Assembly: GCA_013397935.1 (NCBI GenBank)
Contig: VZRN01004397.1
Span: forward strand, 1,361,861 to 1,425,860
Reading direction: 5' to 3'
Length of the DNA stretch: 64,000 nucleotides
DNA from: Dasyornis broadbenti
Lineage: Eukaryota > Chordata > Aves > Passeriformes > Dasyornithidae
Under the pieces are notes generated by a model. The model was not told where the DNA came from, searched no databases, and saw nothing but the letters and a program-made list of their open reading frames with translations. A program made the position numbers and the translations under genes. Of this stretch, positions 35,055 through 46,159 are shown one piece after another (the stretch's first letter is position 1; each line of letters starts with the position of its first letter).

Positions 35055-37684
35055 TGCCAGGGTCTTCATGGTGTGTCTGGAGGTTTGGGGAGCATGAAGT
35101 GGGTCTGTATATTTGGGATCAAAGGGAATAAGCAGCGAAATCATCAGGAGGACCTGAAGAGCCAGCGAAATGAAAAATCGTGATCCGTCTTAACATGATA
35201 CATTATCATTCTGACTTCAACACTTTAAGGCTATCAAAAAATCGAGGCTGCCGCTTTTGTCTACTTGTAAAAAGAACAAACAAGATGAAACAAAACAAAA
35301 GGAAAATGGGAAAAAAGAAAGAAAACCCAACAACTCTGACAAGGGCAAGGGTTTTTTTCTGAAACAGCTGGCTGATTCTATGTCCTTTCAATGATTCAGT
35401 GCATCTAGGCCAGAGAACATATTTGTCAGAATAATGTTGGTCTGTTCGCATACAAGATGTGCATTTTGGTTATAATCACTCTCCTGGACTTCTGAAAACC
35501 CTGTCCTAAACTGCCCTGTTAACATGAACAGAGGCTACCTGTGCTCACCGAAAGGTACTGAACTCAGGCTGCTTTTGTGAATGGCCTACCTCAACTCTTT
35601 ACACCATTCAGCATGTATTTCTGCTATAGGTAGGAACCTCAAAATAGGCAGCATGGTAGAGTGAGGGACCGCTGCTGTTCCTACATTATTTTATCACCAA
35701 AGAGAAAACAAGTGCTATTAAATTCCCAGAGCAGAACCAGTACACAAACAGAATTCACAACAATGACTGAAGTCTTGAGGATGAATCTGCAGGAGACAAA
35801 TGTATAACAGTGTCTAGGCAGCACAAGAAAATATTATACGGTGATCCTTTCTGAACTTTGTCCACTGGTTTTAGATAGGTCCTCTGCACTGCTCAATGCT
35901 GACATTATATGGTCCAGAAGTCTAAGATAGCTGAAAATCTCCCATGAACTTCTACTGCCTCTGCCCAGGAGTGAGCCTGAAATCCCAGCAGGGTTTACGG
36001 AGAGGCAAGTTCCACTTCTGATGAAGAGAATTATTTATTGTTTTGTAGACACCTGTTGCAAAGTCTGGCCATTCTTTGGGCAACAGCACAACTGGGAGCT
36101 GAGCTGATATCCTGCTAACATTTAATCATAAATCTCTACCATGTCATGTAGCCTACTTGAAAAATCGAGGGTTTTTTAGAGTGAAAGGTTTAAAAGGCAC
36201 AGCCTGTTGGCCCAGCACAGGTAATACTGTGGGATACTCCAAGAGAGCAATGCTCTTACTGCTTTCTGTGTGATATTGGCAAGGCAAGCAAAGCAAACAA
36301 AAGGAATCAAAGATTCTCATGAAAAGGGCTGAAGAATTCTTTACCTCATTTACTAGTGCTGGTCCATTAAACATTTGAGAAACAAGTTCTGCATTGTTGC
36401 AATGATTCCTGAACCCTCTTGTTTATCCTTTCCTCCCTTCCCTCCAGCTTTGTCCAGCTCTAAACCAAACAGGCAGTCACCCTCACTCCTGTCTCAGCAA
36501 GGTCAAAATCATTGAATGTGCCTTAAAGATAGAAGGCAAGTCAGCCAAAGGAGCTAAAAGCAGCATCCATTGTAGCAATGAGGACTTTGCCCTCTACTCT
36601 CGGGACTGTCTAAAGCAGGTTCACAAATCTATGTATGAATCAGACTTCTATCATCAGGATTGCAGTTTTTATTGTGGCGTAGTCAAACATCTGTGTTATT
36701 TTTCACAGGAACAGCACAGGTGCTTTGCAACATGATCTTGTTCAAGTTTAAAGGACAGAGATTCATGTAACAACACTAAGAGAATGGAGAGAAAATATAT
36801 AGTCTTGGGGGTAATCTAGCTGTGCTTAATACTTGCCTTTATTCTGATTGCCAAAAATGCCTGTTACTCTGGTGGTTTTCTATTGCTGGGCTAAAGTTGG
36901 CATTAGTAGTATTTAATATAATGGTTTTGGTTTGGTTTTCATAAAGCTTATCTTGATTTCTTTCCCTGACTTTCAAACTTTGTGGCAGATCAGGTGCCAT
37001 GCAGCAGTTTCAGAGCAACCCTGTTCTTCCGAGATAGATTGACTTCTTCCATGCTGTCTCCTAGTCTGTCCGCAGTTGGTCCAACTTCCTCATACTCTTC
37101 CTCACTGCTGTCAACATCTACCCAAGTTGCTGCATTCAAAGGAAAAAGAGCTACATTCTGCTACATTGTTCAGTTCAAAGTTACCATGGTGGCCCTGAGC
37201 CTTACATTTCCAGTCCTTTTGTTCTTTTCCAGCATTGTGCTTAAGGCCTGATTATGAGTGCTCACAGATCTAGTGATTCTCATCTTAGCACACTGTCAGG
37301 TTAAATCACTGGCAATGTCCTCTCAACGGGCGATTGCAGTTCAAGGACTGCCTTTGGATCAGGCATTGCATGATTCAAATAAAAAATTCATATGCAAGTG
37401 TTTGGTACTGTAGTGACAAGGTGCTATTGCTGCCTGCATTTAGTGACCTTTTTTATGAGTGTGAAGGACTTGCTGCCAGAGACAGACCCGCACTGTGAAA
37501 CACCACAAACACAGCATCCTCTCAGACCCAAGGTTCTGTGGACTTACGTAGAAGAGCAGCCCTGTGGTGCCATTATTCTTTGTTCCTGATCAATCCTGCA
37601 CAACAGACAGTCCTTTGCTGGGATCTCAGTTTGTGCCTGAACAATCTTCTGCCCAGACTAGCCCCAGAACCAAGGAATTATTTA
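35055..37684. other. Single-copy non-coding DNA
   Basis: No gene or repeat family was recognised. The 89-residue serine-rich frame at 36982-37251 matches nothing I know. Confidence 0.5.
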
Positions 37685-38150
37685 GACTGAAAAGGATCTC
37701 TGAAGGACATCCAATTGGATCTGATTGAAACAGGTTCAGATTAGGTTGTTCATAAGCTCATCTAGCTGAGTTTTAACGTTTACAAGGATAGCAATTCCAC
37801 ATTTCTGGACACCCAGCTGAGATTTATAACCACCATAATGGTGAAAAAGGTGCAAATCCCACCCTCATATCTAACAGGACTTCACCATGTTCCAGTGTCT
37901 GCTGCCTCCTATGCTATCACTGGGCACCTTCTGAGAGAAGCTCAGTTACACTTTCCCTACATTCTCCCATGTGGCAGTTCTAGAGAGTGATAAAATCCCT
38001 CCCAAGTCTTTTCATCTTAAGACTGAACAAACTCAGTTCTCTCAGCATCTCCTCATATGGGATGTGCTCCAGCCTATTGACCACCTTAGTGACCTTCACT
38101 GCACTCAGTCCAGCATGCCCTCTCCATCTGCTTCTGAATGCTAAGAGCAT
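37685..38150 (-). mobile_element. CR1 LINE 3' end, older copy
   Basis: In reverse complement this carries the CR1 3' module. Recognisable are the 'aaaaggatctctgaaggacatccaa' terminal block, the 'aggatagcaattccacatttctgg' type block, and the 'ctcagttctctcagcatctcctcatatgggatgtgctccagcc' type block that encodes the conserved 3' region before the end of ORF2. It is strongly diverged and has no open frame. Confidence 0.8.
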
Positions 38151-39480
38151 AAGACCTCCAGAAACCTTATAAGATTATTTCCTTGACTTCCCTTTCACAA
38201 TTTCTGAAGGGGCTAGAAGAATCTGTATCTGATCTGCTGCAGCAATCCACTGTAGATTTTATGCACCAGATAATCAGCATGTTTCTGACTGAAAGGGTGG
38301 GAAGCAACATGTGAAAATACAGACCAAAACAAGTTTTAATTACAAATGTGAGGTACTGTCTAAGCACTGAAGAGAAAAACACAATTCAGACTATTTTGTC
38401 GTACAGTGGATAAAGATAGTAAGAGGTACACTAATTATTTCTTTTGGTCCTTTTTACATAACTTCATATACTAACAGTGGTGATGTAATTACTGCTTGGT
38501 AACTTTAAATCCCTATAATGGGGTCTGATTGGTGGCAGCACCTTGGGAATCATTAAAGAATTCTGAAAATCATTAAAGAATTAAAAACAATCTAATTACT
38601 AAGAACAGAATACATTCAAACTCTGTAACTAGGATGTAATTCTTCTGAAAAGCATATTAATTAGTTCCTAACAGAATTTTTAATTTATATTTTTTGTACT
38701 AGACAGATACGTGAGTAATAAGACCTTGACTGAGAAATCAAAAATTATTACTACCAGAGTGCACCAGATCCACTCTGATCACTGATCTGCCAAAAAATAA
38801 AAAATCGTTTATTTTGTTTAGCTGTTTTTCTAGTTCTGTTTGCGGAGTGCTTATGGGGAAGCAACAGCCCTTTGCAGTTCCTGGGGATTAAACAGAGGTA
38901 TTTTAATGTGACCTTTTTTAGGTATTGAAAAATATATTTTCAGTAGTATCACTCCAGTGGATTTAATGGAATAACTACAACAAGGAATCTTCCCCTTTGT
39001 TTTGAAAGGGGAATTTCTTTGGGGATTTGCCTTTTTCCTCTTTTTCCTTTGATTAGTAAATCAGCAAAGGGCTGTGTTTCGAATGGATACATAGTAGACA
39101 CTTATTCTGGGAGTACTACTTTATGATGCATTTTCCTGAGGGCAAACAGCATTCATGGAAAATGCAGAGAACCAAGTTAGGTAAGCAAGGTGGGCTGCCT
39201 CTCCTACAGATACAGAGCCCTGAGTAAACAGGAACAAAGACGACACAGAAAGATATGTACCATTTTCATAAGTTCTAACTGAAATTGTATAAACATAAGC
39301 ATAATCATATTTTCCATTCCCCTTGGCGTCACTTTGTGTTTTATTTGTTTTCTGATATGCCCTACATCATCGCCTTTCGTGTTTTAGAGATGTGAATTGT
39401 CAATAGTTTCCTTAGCTGCAGTTGTACTCCTAAGAAATATGGGGAAGTCCTTCATTGCACAGAAGATCATTATGTAACAG
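38151..39480. other. Single-copy AT-rich non-coding DNA
   Basis: No gene was recognised. AATCATTAAAGAATT occurs twice, at 38548-38562 and 38568-38582, a 20-base tandem duplication. Confidence 0.5.
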
Positions 39481-40110
39481 ATAACGGGGAGGGGTTGCAG
39501 GGGGATGTCTCTGCATCAACTGGTGGCATAATCCCCAGGGGAAAACAGACTTTAGTTGAACAATCAGAAAACTGGCTTGCTTTATGGTGTTTACACTGCT
39601 GCTTGCTAATGGATCACCATAAAGGAAGCAAAAGGACTCTTACACTATTGAGTATGCTATCATGGGAGTCTTCTGAGAGCGCCTTTTTTATTTGCTGCAG
39701 TCAGGTTAATGAGCTCACCAGCCCACTTGATGTCGAGGACTTTGTAACAAAGCAATCTCTCATTAAATGCTGCCTGGCACCACTCTCTTGAAGCAAAGGG
39801 ACATTCAGATTATTGAATGCCTTTGTATTCCTCATTCCTACCAGGCTATGGCGTCCAGCAGTGGCATCAGTCCCGCACACTTCCTGGCAGCCATCCAGTC
39901 ATGCGCCTGCCCTCTTCAAACTGCATGGGCATTTGCCAATCTAAGCAGCACTAGTAGGCAAACAAGCATGGCACACGACTGCTTTGGCTAGCAGCCAGAT
40001 GTGCAGCTGTACCATCTCACTTCCCCACTACTGTATGCAGAAATGCATTCTTTCACCATTCTTTCCCATTCAGTTGATTTACACGGTGAAGTTTTGTTGC
40101 AGTACAAAGG
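39481..40110. promoter_or_regulatory. Candidate regulatory element with long inverted repeat
   Basis: The stretch is single copy and moderately GC. It contains a perfect 10-bp inverted repeat, CTTTATGGTG (39580-39589) and CACCATAAAG (39615-39624), around a 25-base loop. A FOX-type GTGTTTACAC (39587-39596) overlaps its left arm. A 98-residue frame (39495-39791) is present but does not start with ATG in a recognisable context and matches no domain. Confidence 0.3.
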
Positions 40111-42261
40111 AATGTGCATTTATCTGCATTCTCTTTCTGCTTTAACACCTTTTTTTTTTTTTAAGTCTCAGTAGTGCAGGTCGTGAATTCATCTGTGGCT
40201 TTATTTGAATACCTCCTGGCTGACAGTTTCTTCAATGAAATGACCCCAGAGCGTTATCAGCTAGCTAGCAGGTGTGTCTCTTTATTCAGAATCTTGCAGG
40301 CAATGGTGCATCCTGGGTAAAGAGCAAGCTATGCATGATCCAGCTCTTCCCTATATTACTCAGGAGATTTAATGGTTCGCTGTCATGAAAGCACTTACAA
40401 AGATTATTTTTTTTCCTAGATTGGCTTTCTGCTGGGCTTTGTGCCCTGAGATGTTTTGACACAAACATATAAAATGATAAAGAAGGATTTTTTTATGAAA
40501 GACTTAATCTCATTCAAAAAAAAAAAAAAAAAATCAGCCTTGGTCAGGCTATTGTTTTTTAGTTGTAAGATACTAAATAGATATTTAATAATAATGTTAC
40601 TGTTCTGTCTGTAGTTCCACTAGTAAACAGCCTTGTAAAACATCATGTTTGCTGATGTCCCTGTGTGCATCTGTACACATACAAGTACACCCTGTTTCTA
40701 TTTAGCCAGCCTCTAATGTTGAAGAAATCCTCAAAGTCAGGTTATTAGACTGGCAAGAGAAAACCAGACTAAAAAAATTGCCTCAAAGAATAAAGTCAAG
40801 GAGAAGACTTCAGACAACAGAAGGAATCCCCTTGTCCTTCCAAATAGTGTCATACCATGGTTTTAGACACAGGTTCTAGAGTCTTTTCTTATACAGGGCT
40901 ACTTCTTTGCCTGCCTTGCCATGGAGCGAGGGGGAAATCACAGAACCCAGCAGTGTTTTCAAGGCTCTTGCATGAGTTCAGGGTAGTCTGGGGAATTGTT
41001 GTCTGGGGCATTCCTCCTCTCTTCCCCAGACAAATATCAGATATGATCATACCAGCAAACACTCAACCAATGTTCACCCACACTGTAAGACATTTTTCCC
41101 TTCTAGCAGCAGTGAACTAAGAGGAGGTCCTACACAGGTGATGTTTGTGTGCTCAAAAATAAAAGTGATAGGCTCACTTAACCTTTTTTGAGAAAGGATT
41201 CAGGAAATTCAGTAAAGTTCCTTGTTTGTCTGTCAGTAAAAAGACATGAAAGGACAATAAAGACAAGGGAAATTAATTTTATCCTGACATAAAGTCAAAT
41301 GGAGTTTTGCTGGAGCACAATCTGACATCGGGTTTGCTCCTGCTTCCATTGAAATTAGCAAGTGAGCTTTTGTTGACTTAGTGAGCAGGACTGTGATTCA
41401 CAAATTTGGCTAATCCACTCATATTTTCAATATGAGATTTTGAAAAGGTCATAGAATGCAGAGTCAAGACCGTTGTCCCCAGAAGGGGGTTGGCTTGAGA
41501 CCAGGCAAAGATAATAAAACCAGTTGTCCAGCTTTTCAGTATTCAATACATACCAGCTGTATTGACTAATAAGACAAGATGAGGTTGGGCTTAGGAATGC
41601 AGGAAGGTCTTTCTTTTCAGCCTTCTCTATTCTGCTTTTAGCAAGCAGACAATTTTTTAAGTAGAAAGGACGCTAACTTGATTCAAAACCAAAAATCCCA
41701 ATTATGTGTGCTTTATTCCAAAGTGGAAGAAGTACATTTATAGAAAAGTGCTATTTAAAATGTCTTATGGAATTTAATGCTAAGGGCAAAAGGTGAACCT
41801 TATTGAAAAACAAATATGTTGCTGAAAAGATCAGCAAGTCTTCAGCATCCATTTATATGCAAAAATAAATAAAATTTTAAAACATGAGTCAGTTCTTTAA
41901 ATGCAATCCCAGTAAGTAATTTTAGCTCTGTTGTTGGTTTTCAGGCAGTGATTTTTTACTATGACAATAATTCTCTAGTAGTTCTTCTGAAAGTTGGATA
42001 AATTTTTAACAAGTATCTGGGCAAAATTTAAATCCATCTTTCAACCACTAGTTTCCTCTGCAACAAATGATATGCAGCAAGTTGTTCTAGCCTGTTTAAT
42101 TTGCATTCTACACAACCAATGGGTCAAATACTACTTTACCTACTTTGCAGGAAGTAAAGGAAGGAAGGAAGATTGGATTTATCTCATTCTACCCTTTTTC
42201 TACCTCCTCTCTGCTCCCAAGTTGAAGCATCAGTATTGACCATTTGAAAAGACCAAACATT
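40111..42261. other. Single-copy non-coding DNA
   Basis: A T tract near 40150-40162 and an A tract near 40517-40533 are present. The stretch 41300-41400 ('ggagttttgctggagcacaatctg ... attgaaattagcaagtgagc') faintly resembles another ancient amniote repeat with 'cccattgacttcaatgggagttttg' arms. No gene was recognised. Confidence 0.4.
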
Positions 42262-42515
42262 ATAGAATCACAGAATTGTTAAGGTTGGAAGGCACTTCTG
42301 GAGATGATTTAGTCCAACCCCCCACCAAGGCAGGGTCGTCTAGAGCAAGTTACACAGGAATATATCCAGGTGCTATTTGAATGTCTCCACAGAGTGAGAC
42401 TCCATGGACTCCCTGGGCAGCCTGTCCCAGTGCTATTCCACTCTTAGCTTAAGGAAGTTCTTCCTCGTGTTGAGGTGAAACTTCTTGTGTTTCAGTTTAT
42501 AACCATTAACCCTAG
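42262..42515 (-). mobile_element. CR1 LINE 3' end, minus strand
   Basis: The copy opens with the reverse complement of the CR1 terminal ATTCTATG-type repeat (ATAGAATCACAGAATTG), then 'ggttggaaggcacttctggagatgatttagtccaacc', 'ctccctgggcagcctgtcccagtgct' and 'ttaaggaagttcttcctcgtgttgaggtgaaacttcttgtg' blocks. It is a 5'-truncated, non-coding copy of about 250 bases and the cleanest CR1 in the window. Confidence 0.92.
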
Positions 42516-43979
42516 CAAAAATATTTCAATAAACAGCTGCAGCTTGGTTTTGGATCACGTGCACCCAGATACTCAGAAGATATTTAAGAATATAATCCTC
42601 ACTGATCTCCATCGCTAGAGTAAACTGTGAATTTTACATTCAGGATCATTTATAGATCAATTTCTGTACAGAAAAAAAGCATTTTGAAGTCCCATATATC
42701 AATAATTATACATATATTTTGCAATTAATTTGCACTTCCTTTGTTAAGGGACAGATTCATATTTTGAGGCCAGCATGACTTACTATAACTCTCTGCTCTA
42801 ATCCCTCATACTACACAAATCATAGCATTTCACTTTGCAATATCCACCACACTGTACTGCAGTGGAGAAAGAAAACTGCTGGTCCCTTCTTCCCCACCTT
42901 CAAAGAACTGTCAGGTTTCTATTTCTAGTGCCATTAACTTTTCTGAAAAACAAGTACTTTCATCTTTTTTGTTGCCAAGCAGTTTCACCTCCCTGTTCAA
43001 ATCAACAAGGATGGGGACAGCTGAGGTAGTATCCTGTGTGGTGCTGAGCCAAGGCTTGCGCTCAGGAGTGCTCAAGGGGTGAGCAAAGCTCATGGGCTGC
43101 GTGAAACTACCCTTCCCTGCTTGTTTCCTACTGGGAATGCAACCCAGGGACAGCAAAGGCGTGGTAAGCAAAGTCATAATGGCTACCTATAAATGGAATT
43201 TGCGGAAGACGTGTTTTTCTTCATGTGGACCAGTTGTTATTTGTGTTTACAAGTGTATTTTCCTTTACTTTTCCCAACAGAACTGACATAATCTCCAAAA
43301 CTGTATAAAACTTGCCAAATACACCTTTTTATCCAGACAGTTTCAACATTTTGGTCTGTGTTTTGCAGCTTTTAATGTTCCTGTTCCTAGAAAAAAATTA
43401 CTATCAAGCAAGAGGTTATTTACAGACCAGGCAGATGATGTTTTTCTTTCATCAGCTATCTTAGAGGGTTAATTAAGAAATAGAGCAGCAAAATGGGAAT
43501 CAAGGAAAAATAGGAAGTGTGCTTATTAAAAGCACTTTTGTTTGCATTTCTAATTGCTTCCTTCAAATACTTTGTCTCGGCTATTACAGCCAACAAGGGC
43601 CCTGGTGCAACTCTGACTCCTATTCATGGGGTGTTTCATTCAGGGGGGCAACCAGGAGACTGGCACATGGGGAATTCTGCAGGTGAGGCTAATACTGAGC
43701 TCAGCAAACATGCCACATCAGCAACATGCCAGGCCTGCACACCTCGTGGCAGCACCAACCCTTTCTCTTCTCTCCATCCCTCACTCCTCTCTGATCATGT
43801 TTTGACAGCTAGAGAGGTGATGAATGATGAATTAAGTATCCGTTCCAGCACAATCCTGAATGCAGACATGTATACCATTCAAAATTTTCGGTTATTCAGT
43901 GTCAAGCTCCAAATATTAGGAGGAAGAATTTGCAGAGCAATATTAGTAGGGTTAAAAAAAAAAGAAAAAAAAAAAATCA
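42516..43979. other. Single-copy non-coding DNA
   Basis: The 167-residue frame at 43517-44020 is the longest without N in the window. It begins at GTG rather than ATG, ends in a lysine run from a poly(A) tract, and has no recognisable domain, so I do not call it a gene. The hydrophobic start that mimics a signal peptide comes from AT-rich sequence. Confidence 0.45.
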
Positions 43980-44720
43980 GCCTGTCTCGTCTGCTGCCGA
44001 TGAGAAGATTGGCTGCTTAAATTCTCCAAAAGCAGCCTTCAATTTTTTATCCAGCTATTTATAGAAAAGTGCAGAAACAGCTGAGCTGAGTGAAGTGATG
44101 TCACTTTTGCTGGGAGGACGGCTCGCTCGGCAGCATGCCGAGGCGGCAGAGTGTGCTGGAGGCTGGGACCACAGCCCCACTGCGCGAGGAGCTGGAAACG
44201 TGGGCATTTTTCAGCTCGGCTGATCAATACAGCATTGATGGCTCTCGGCTGACCTTCAACCCCTCCAGAATAGCAATGGGCAGACGCTGCATCTTGCAGG
44301 CTGCAAGGGCTGCTGTGTGTTAGCTACCAATTTTACAATCGATCAAAAGTCATCTTTGTCAATAAAGCTGGAGATTTCAAGACACGGCAAGCAATTTTGG
44401 AAAGGTCAGGGCTGGGCTTTTATTTGTCCGACCTCTGCTTTCAGGCAGAAGCACGGTCCCTTATACCCATTAACAGTAGTAGGAAAATTTAAGATTTTTT
44501 TTCCCCCCTCTTCCATGTATTTTTAGTAAGCCTTTGGGCATTTTCCCTGTCCCTAAAAGAATACGGTTGCGTGGCAACGTCCCCAGTTGCCATGGCGACT
44601 CGGTGTGTAAGCAGCTGCCGCAATCAGCATTAACTCCAGGCTCGCAGGTTTGTCATTCCAATGCATAGGGAGGGGGAGACAAATAGGACAGCAGCGCAGC
44701 GCCGTAAAAGGGAAGTCACC
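43980..44720. promoter_or_regulatory. CpG-rich single-copy segment, candidate enhancer or promoter
   Basis: This is the most CpG-dense non-repetitive segment of the window. It contains a perfect MEF2 site CTATTTATAG (44055-44064) and a CRE-like inverted repeat AAGTGATGTCACTT (44093-44106). It also has two X-box-like sites, GTTGCGTGGCAAC (44566-44578; perfect 5-bp arms) and GTTGCCATGGCGAC (44586-44599). Retained CpG argues for hypomethylation or constraint. It could be an enhancer or a CpG-island promoter of a transcript whose exons I cannot see. Open frames inside are short and unrecognised. Confidence 0.45.
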
Positions 44721-46131
44721 TAGATAATGTCACTCACAAACATATGTTCCCCAATTATTCTTTCCACTGTTTTATTGCCGCAATTATAGCTAAACTAAGA
44801 TTACAAAATTATATGGTTTTAATTTGCCTCCGTCGACTATGTTTCACTTCCATTAAAATGAAGTCTAAACCCATTTAAGTAGCAAACTGTTGGCTCTGCA
44901 GAGGATAGGGAATTTTGGTTTACCAGTGGGTATTTCAAGGACTAGGTAAAAATAATTCCTCTAGGAATCTTGATATCTAGGCAAAATGAGGCACAGCCCT
45001 GGGTGCCGGAGTGCCTGCCTCTTTTGTGCTGCCTTGAACCCCACAACCAGTGATGCTGGCCAGGACCACCCTCCTACTTTTCCTCTCCCTTACACCTCTC
45101 CCCTCTAAAAAATATTTGGAAGTTTTATGTTCAGCCATCTGAAAGTCTGGCACTGGGCTGAGCCCACCAGGTACTGCAGCATCCTCCAACACATCCTTGT
45201 GCAATTGCTCCGTTTGAAGACCCCTGCAATAAACAGATGCAATGGGGTTGACTTCAAAATGAAGTAACGCAGCATTAACCCTGAATTTCCTTACATCGGC
45301 AGTCTTCAGACTATCCTTTCATGTTCCTCTAGTGCATTTTATTATCTTTGCTTTAGAAGAAGTTCCATTTTTCTCTGTGGCTGCCTGGCTGCTCCTGATC
45401 TTATTAAAAAACAAAAGTAAAACATATTAGGAATGTATGGCAGGTGATGAAATGCACCTCCACAGCTATTCTGCAAAAACCTACAGTTTGTGGTAGTGAG
45501 GCCCTTTGGTTTGGATTTTTTAGTGTATAGGTGGAAGCATTTAATCAGTGTTAAATACACACATTTGCACAGCTGTGCTGATTCAGTTGTGTAAGCAAGA
45601 ATCTACTCACGATTTAAAATATTAGGCAACAGAGTGATGCTGGGTCCCTCAGAAACAATTCTGTATTATGGGAAAAAGTGGTGTAAATGAGTAGATACAC
45701 ACAAATTCAACATTCAGATCCATAGGATTTATTTACCAACTTTTTCAAACAACCAGGTTTTGACCCTGTTAAATCCTTCCATTATATAAGGGCATTTTTT
45801 GCTGTGGATTTGCATAATTAAAATATACATGCCCAGTCACCAGCGTTTATAACCTATACTTACTCAGATTCTTATTAAGACTTTCATCAGAAACCCAGCT
45901 CTTTTAAGCATCATTTTAATTAAAAGATAAATATAGCATGGTATCTTTTTTCTAAAGTAATCTACTATCAATACCAAATTGTAGCTGAAAATATGGTTTC
46001 ATTCTTCACTCTCGCAGAAATGGCTGAACACAAATCTACTGAGATTTGCAGGGTAAAAAACATGTTCCTTAGAAGAGACCTTGCATGGCAACATTTAGAT
46101 AGAAACTTCCTTCTATAATCAAGTTACAGTC
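44721..46131. other. Single-copy AT-rich non-coding DNA
   Basis: The first 150 bases continue the motif-dense segment (GCAATTATAGC, TTTAATTTGCC). No gene was recognised in the rest. Confidence 0.4.
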
Positions 46132-46159
46132 TATAAACCCCTGAAAATAGGGGTTTATA
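46132..46159 (+). repeat. Perfect 11-bp hairpin
   Basis: TATAAACCCCT (46132-46142), loop GAAAAT (46143-46148) and AGGGGTTTATA (46149-46159) form a perfect inverted repeat. Confidence 0.9.

Noticed and set aside
43517..44020. 167-residue plus-strand open frame with a hydrophobic start
   Set aside because: It begins at GTG, ends in a lysine run from poly(A), and shows no domain. The signal-like start comes from AT-rich sequence.
46132..46159. Hairpin considered as a microRNA precursor
   Set aside because: The stem is only 11 bp, well below the roughly 22-bp duplex needed.
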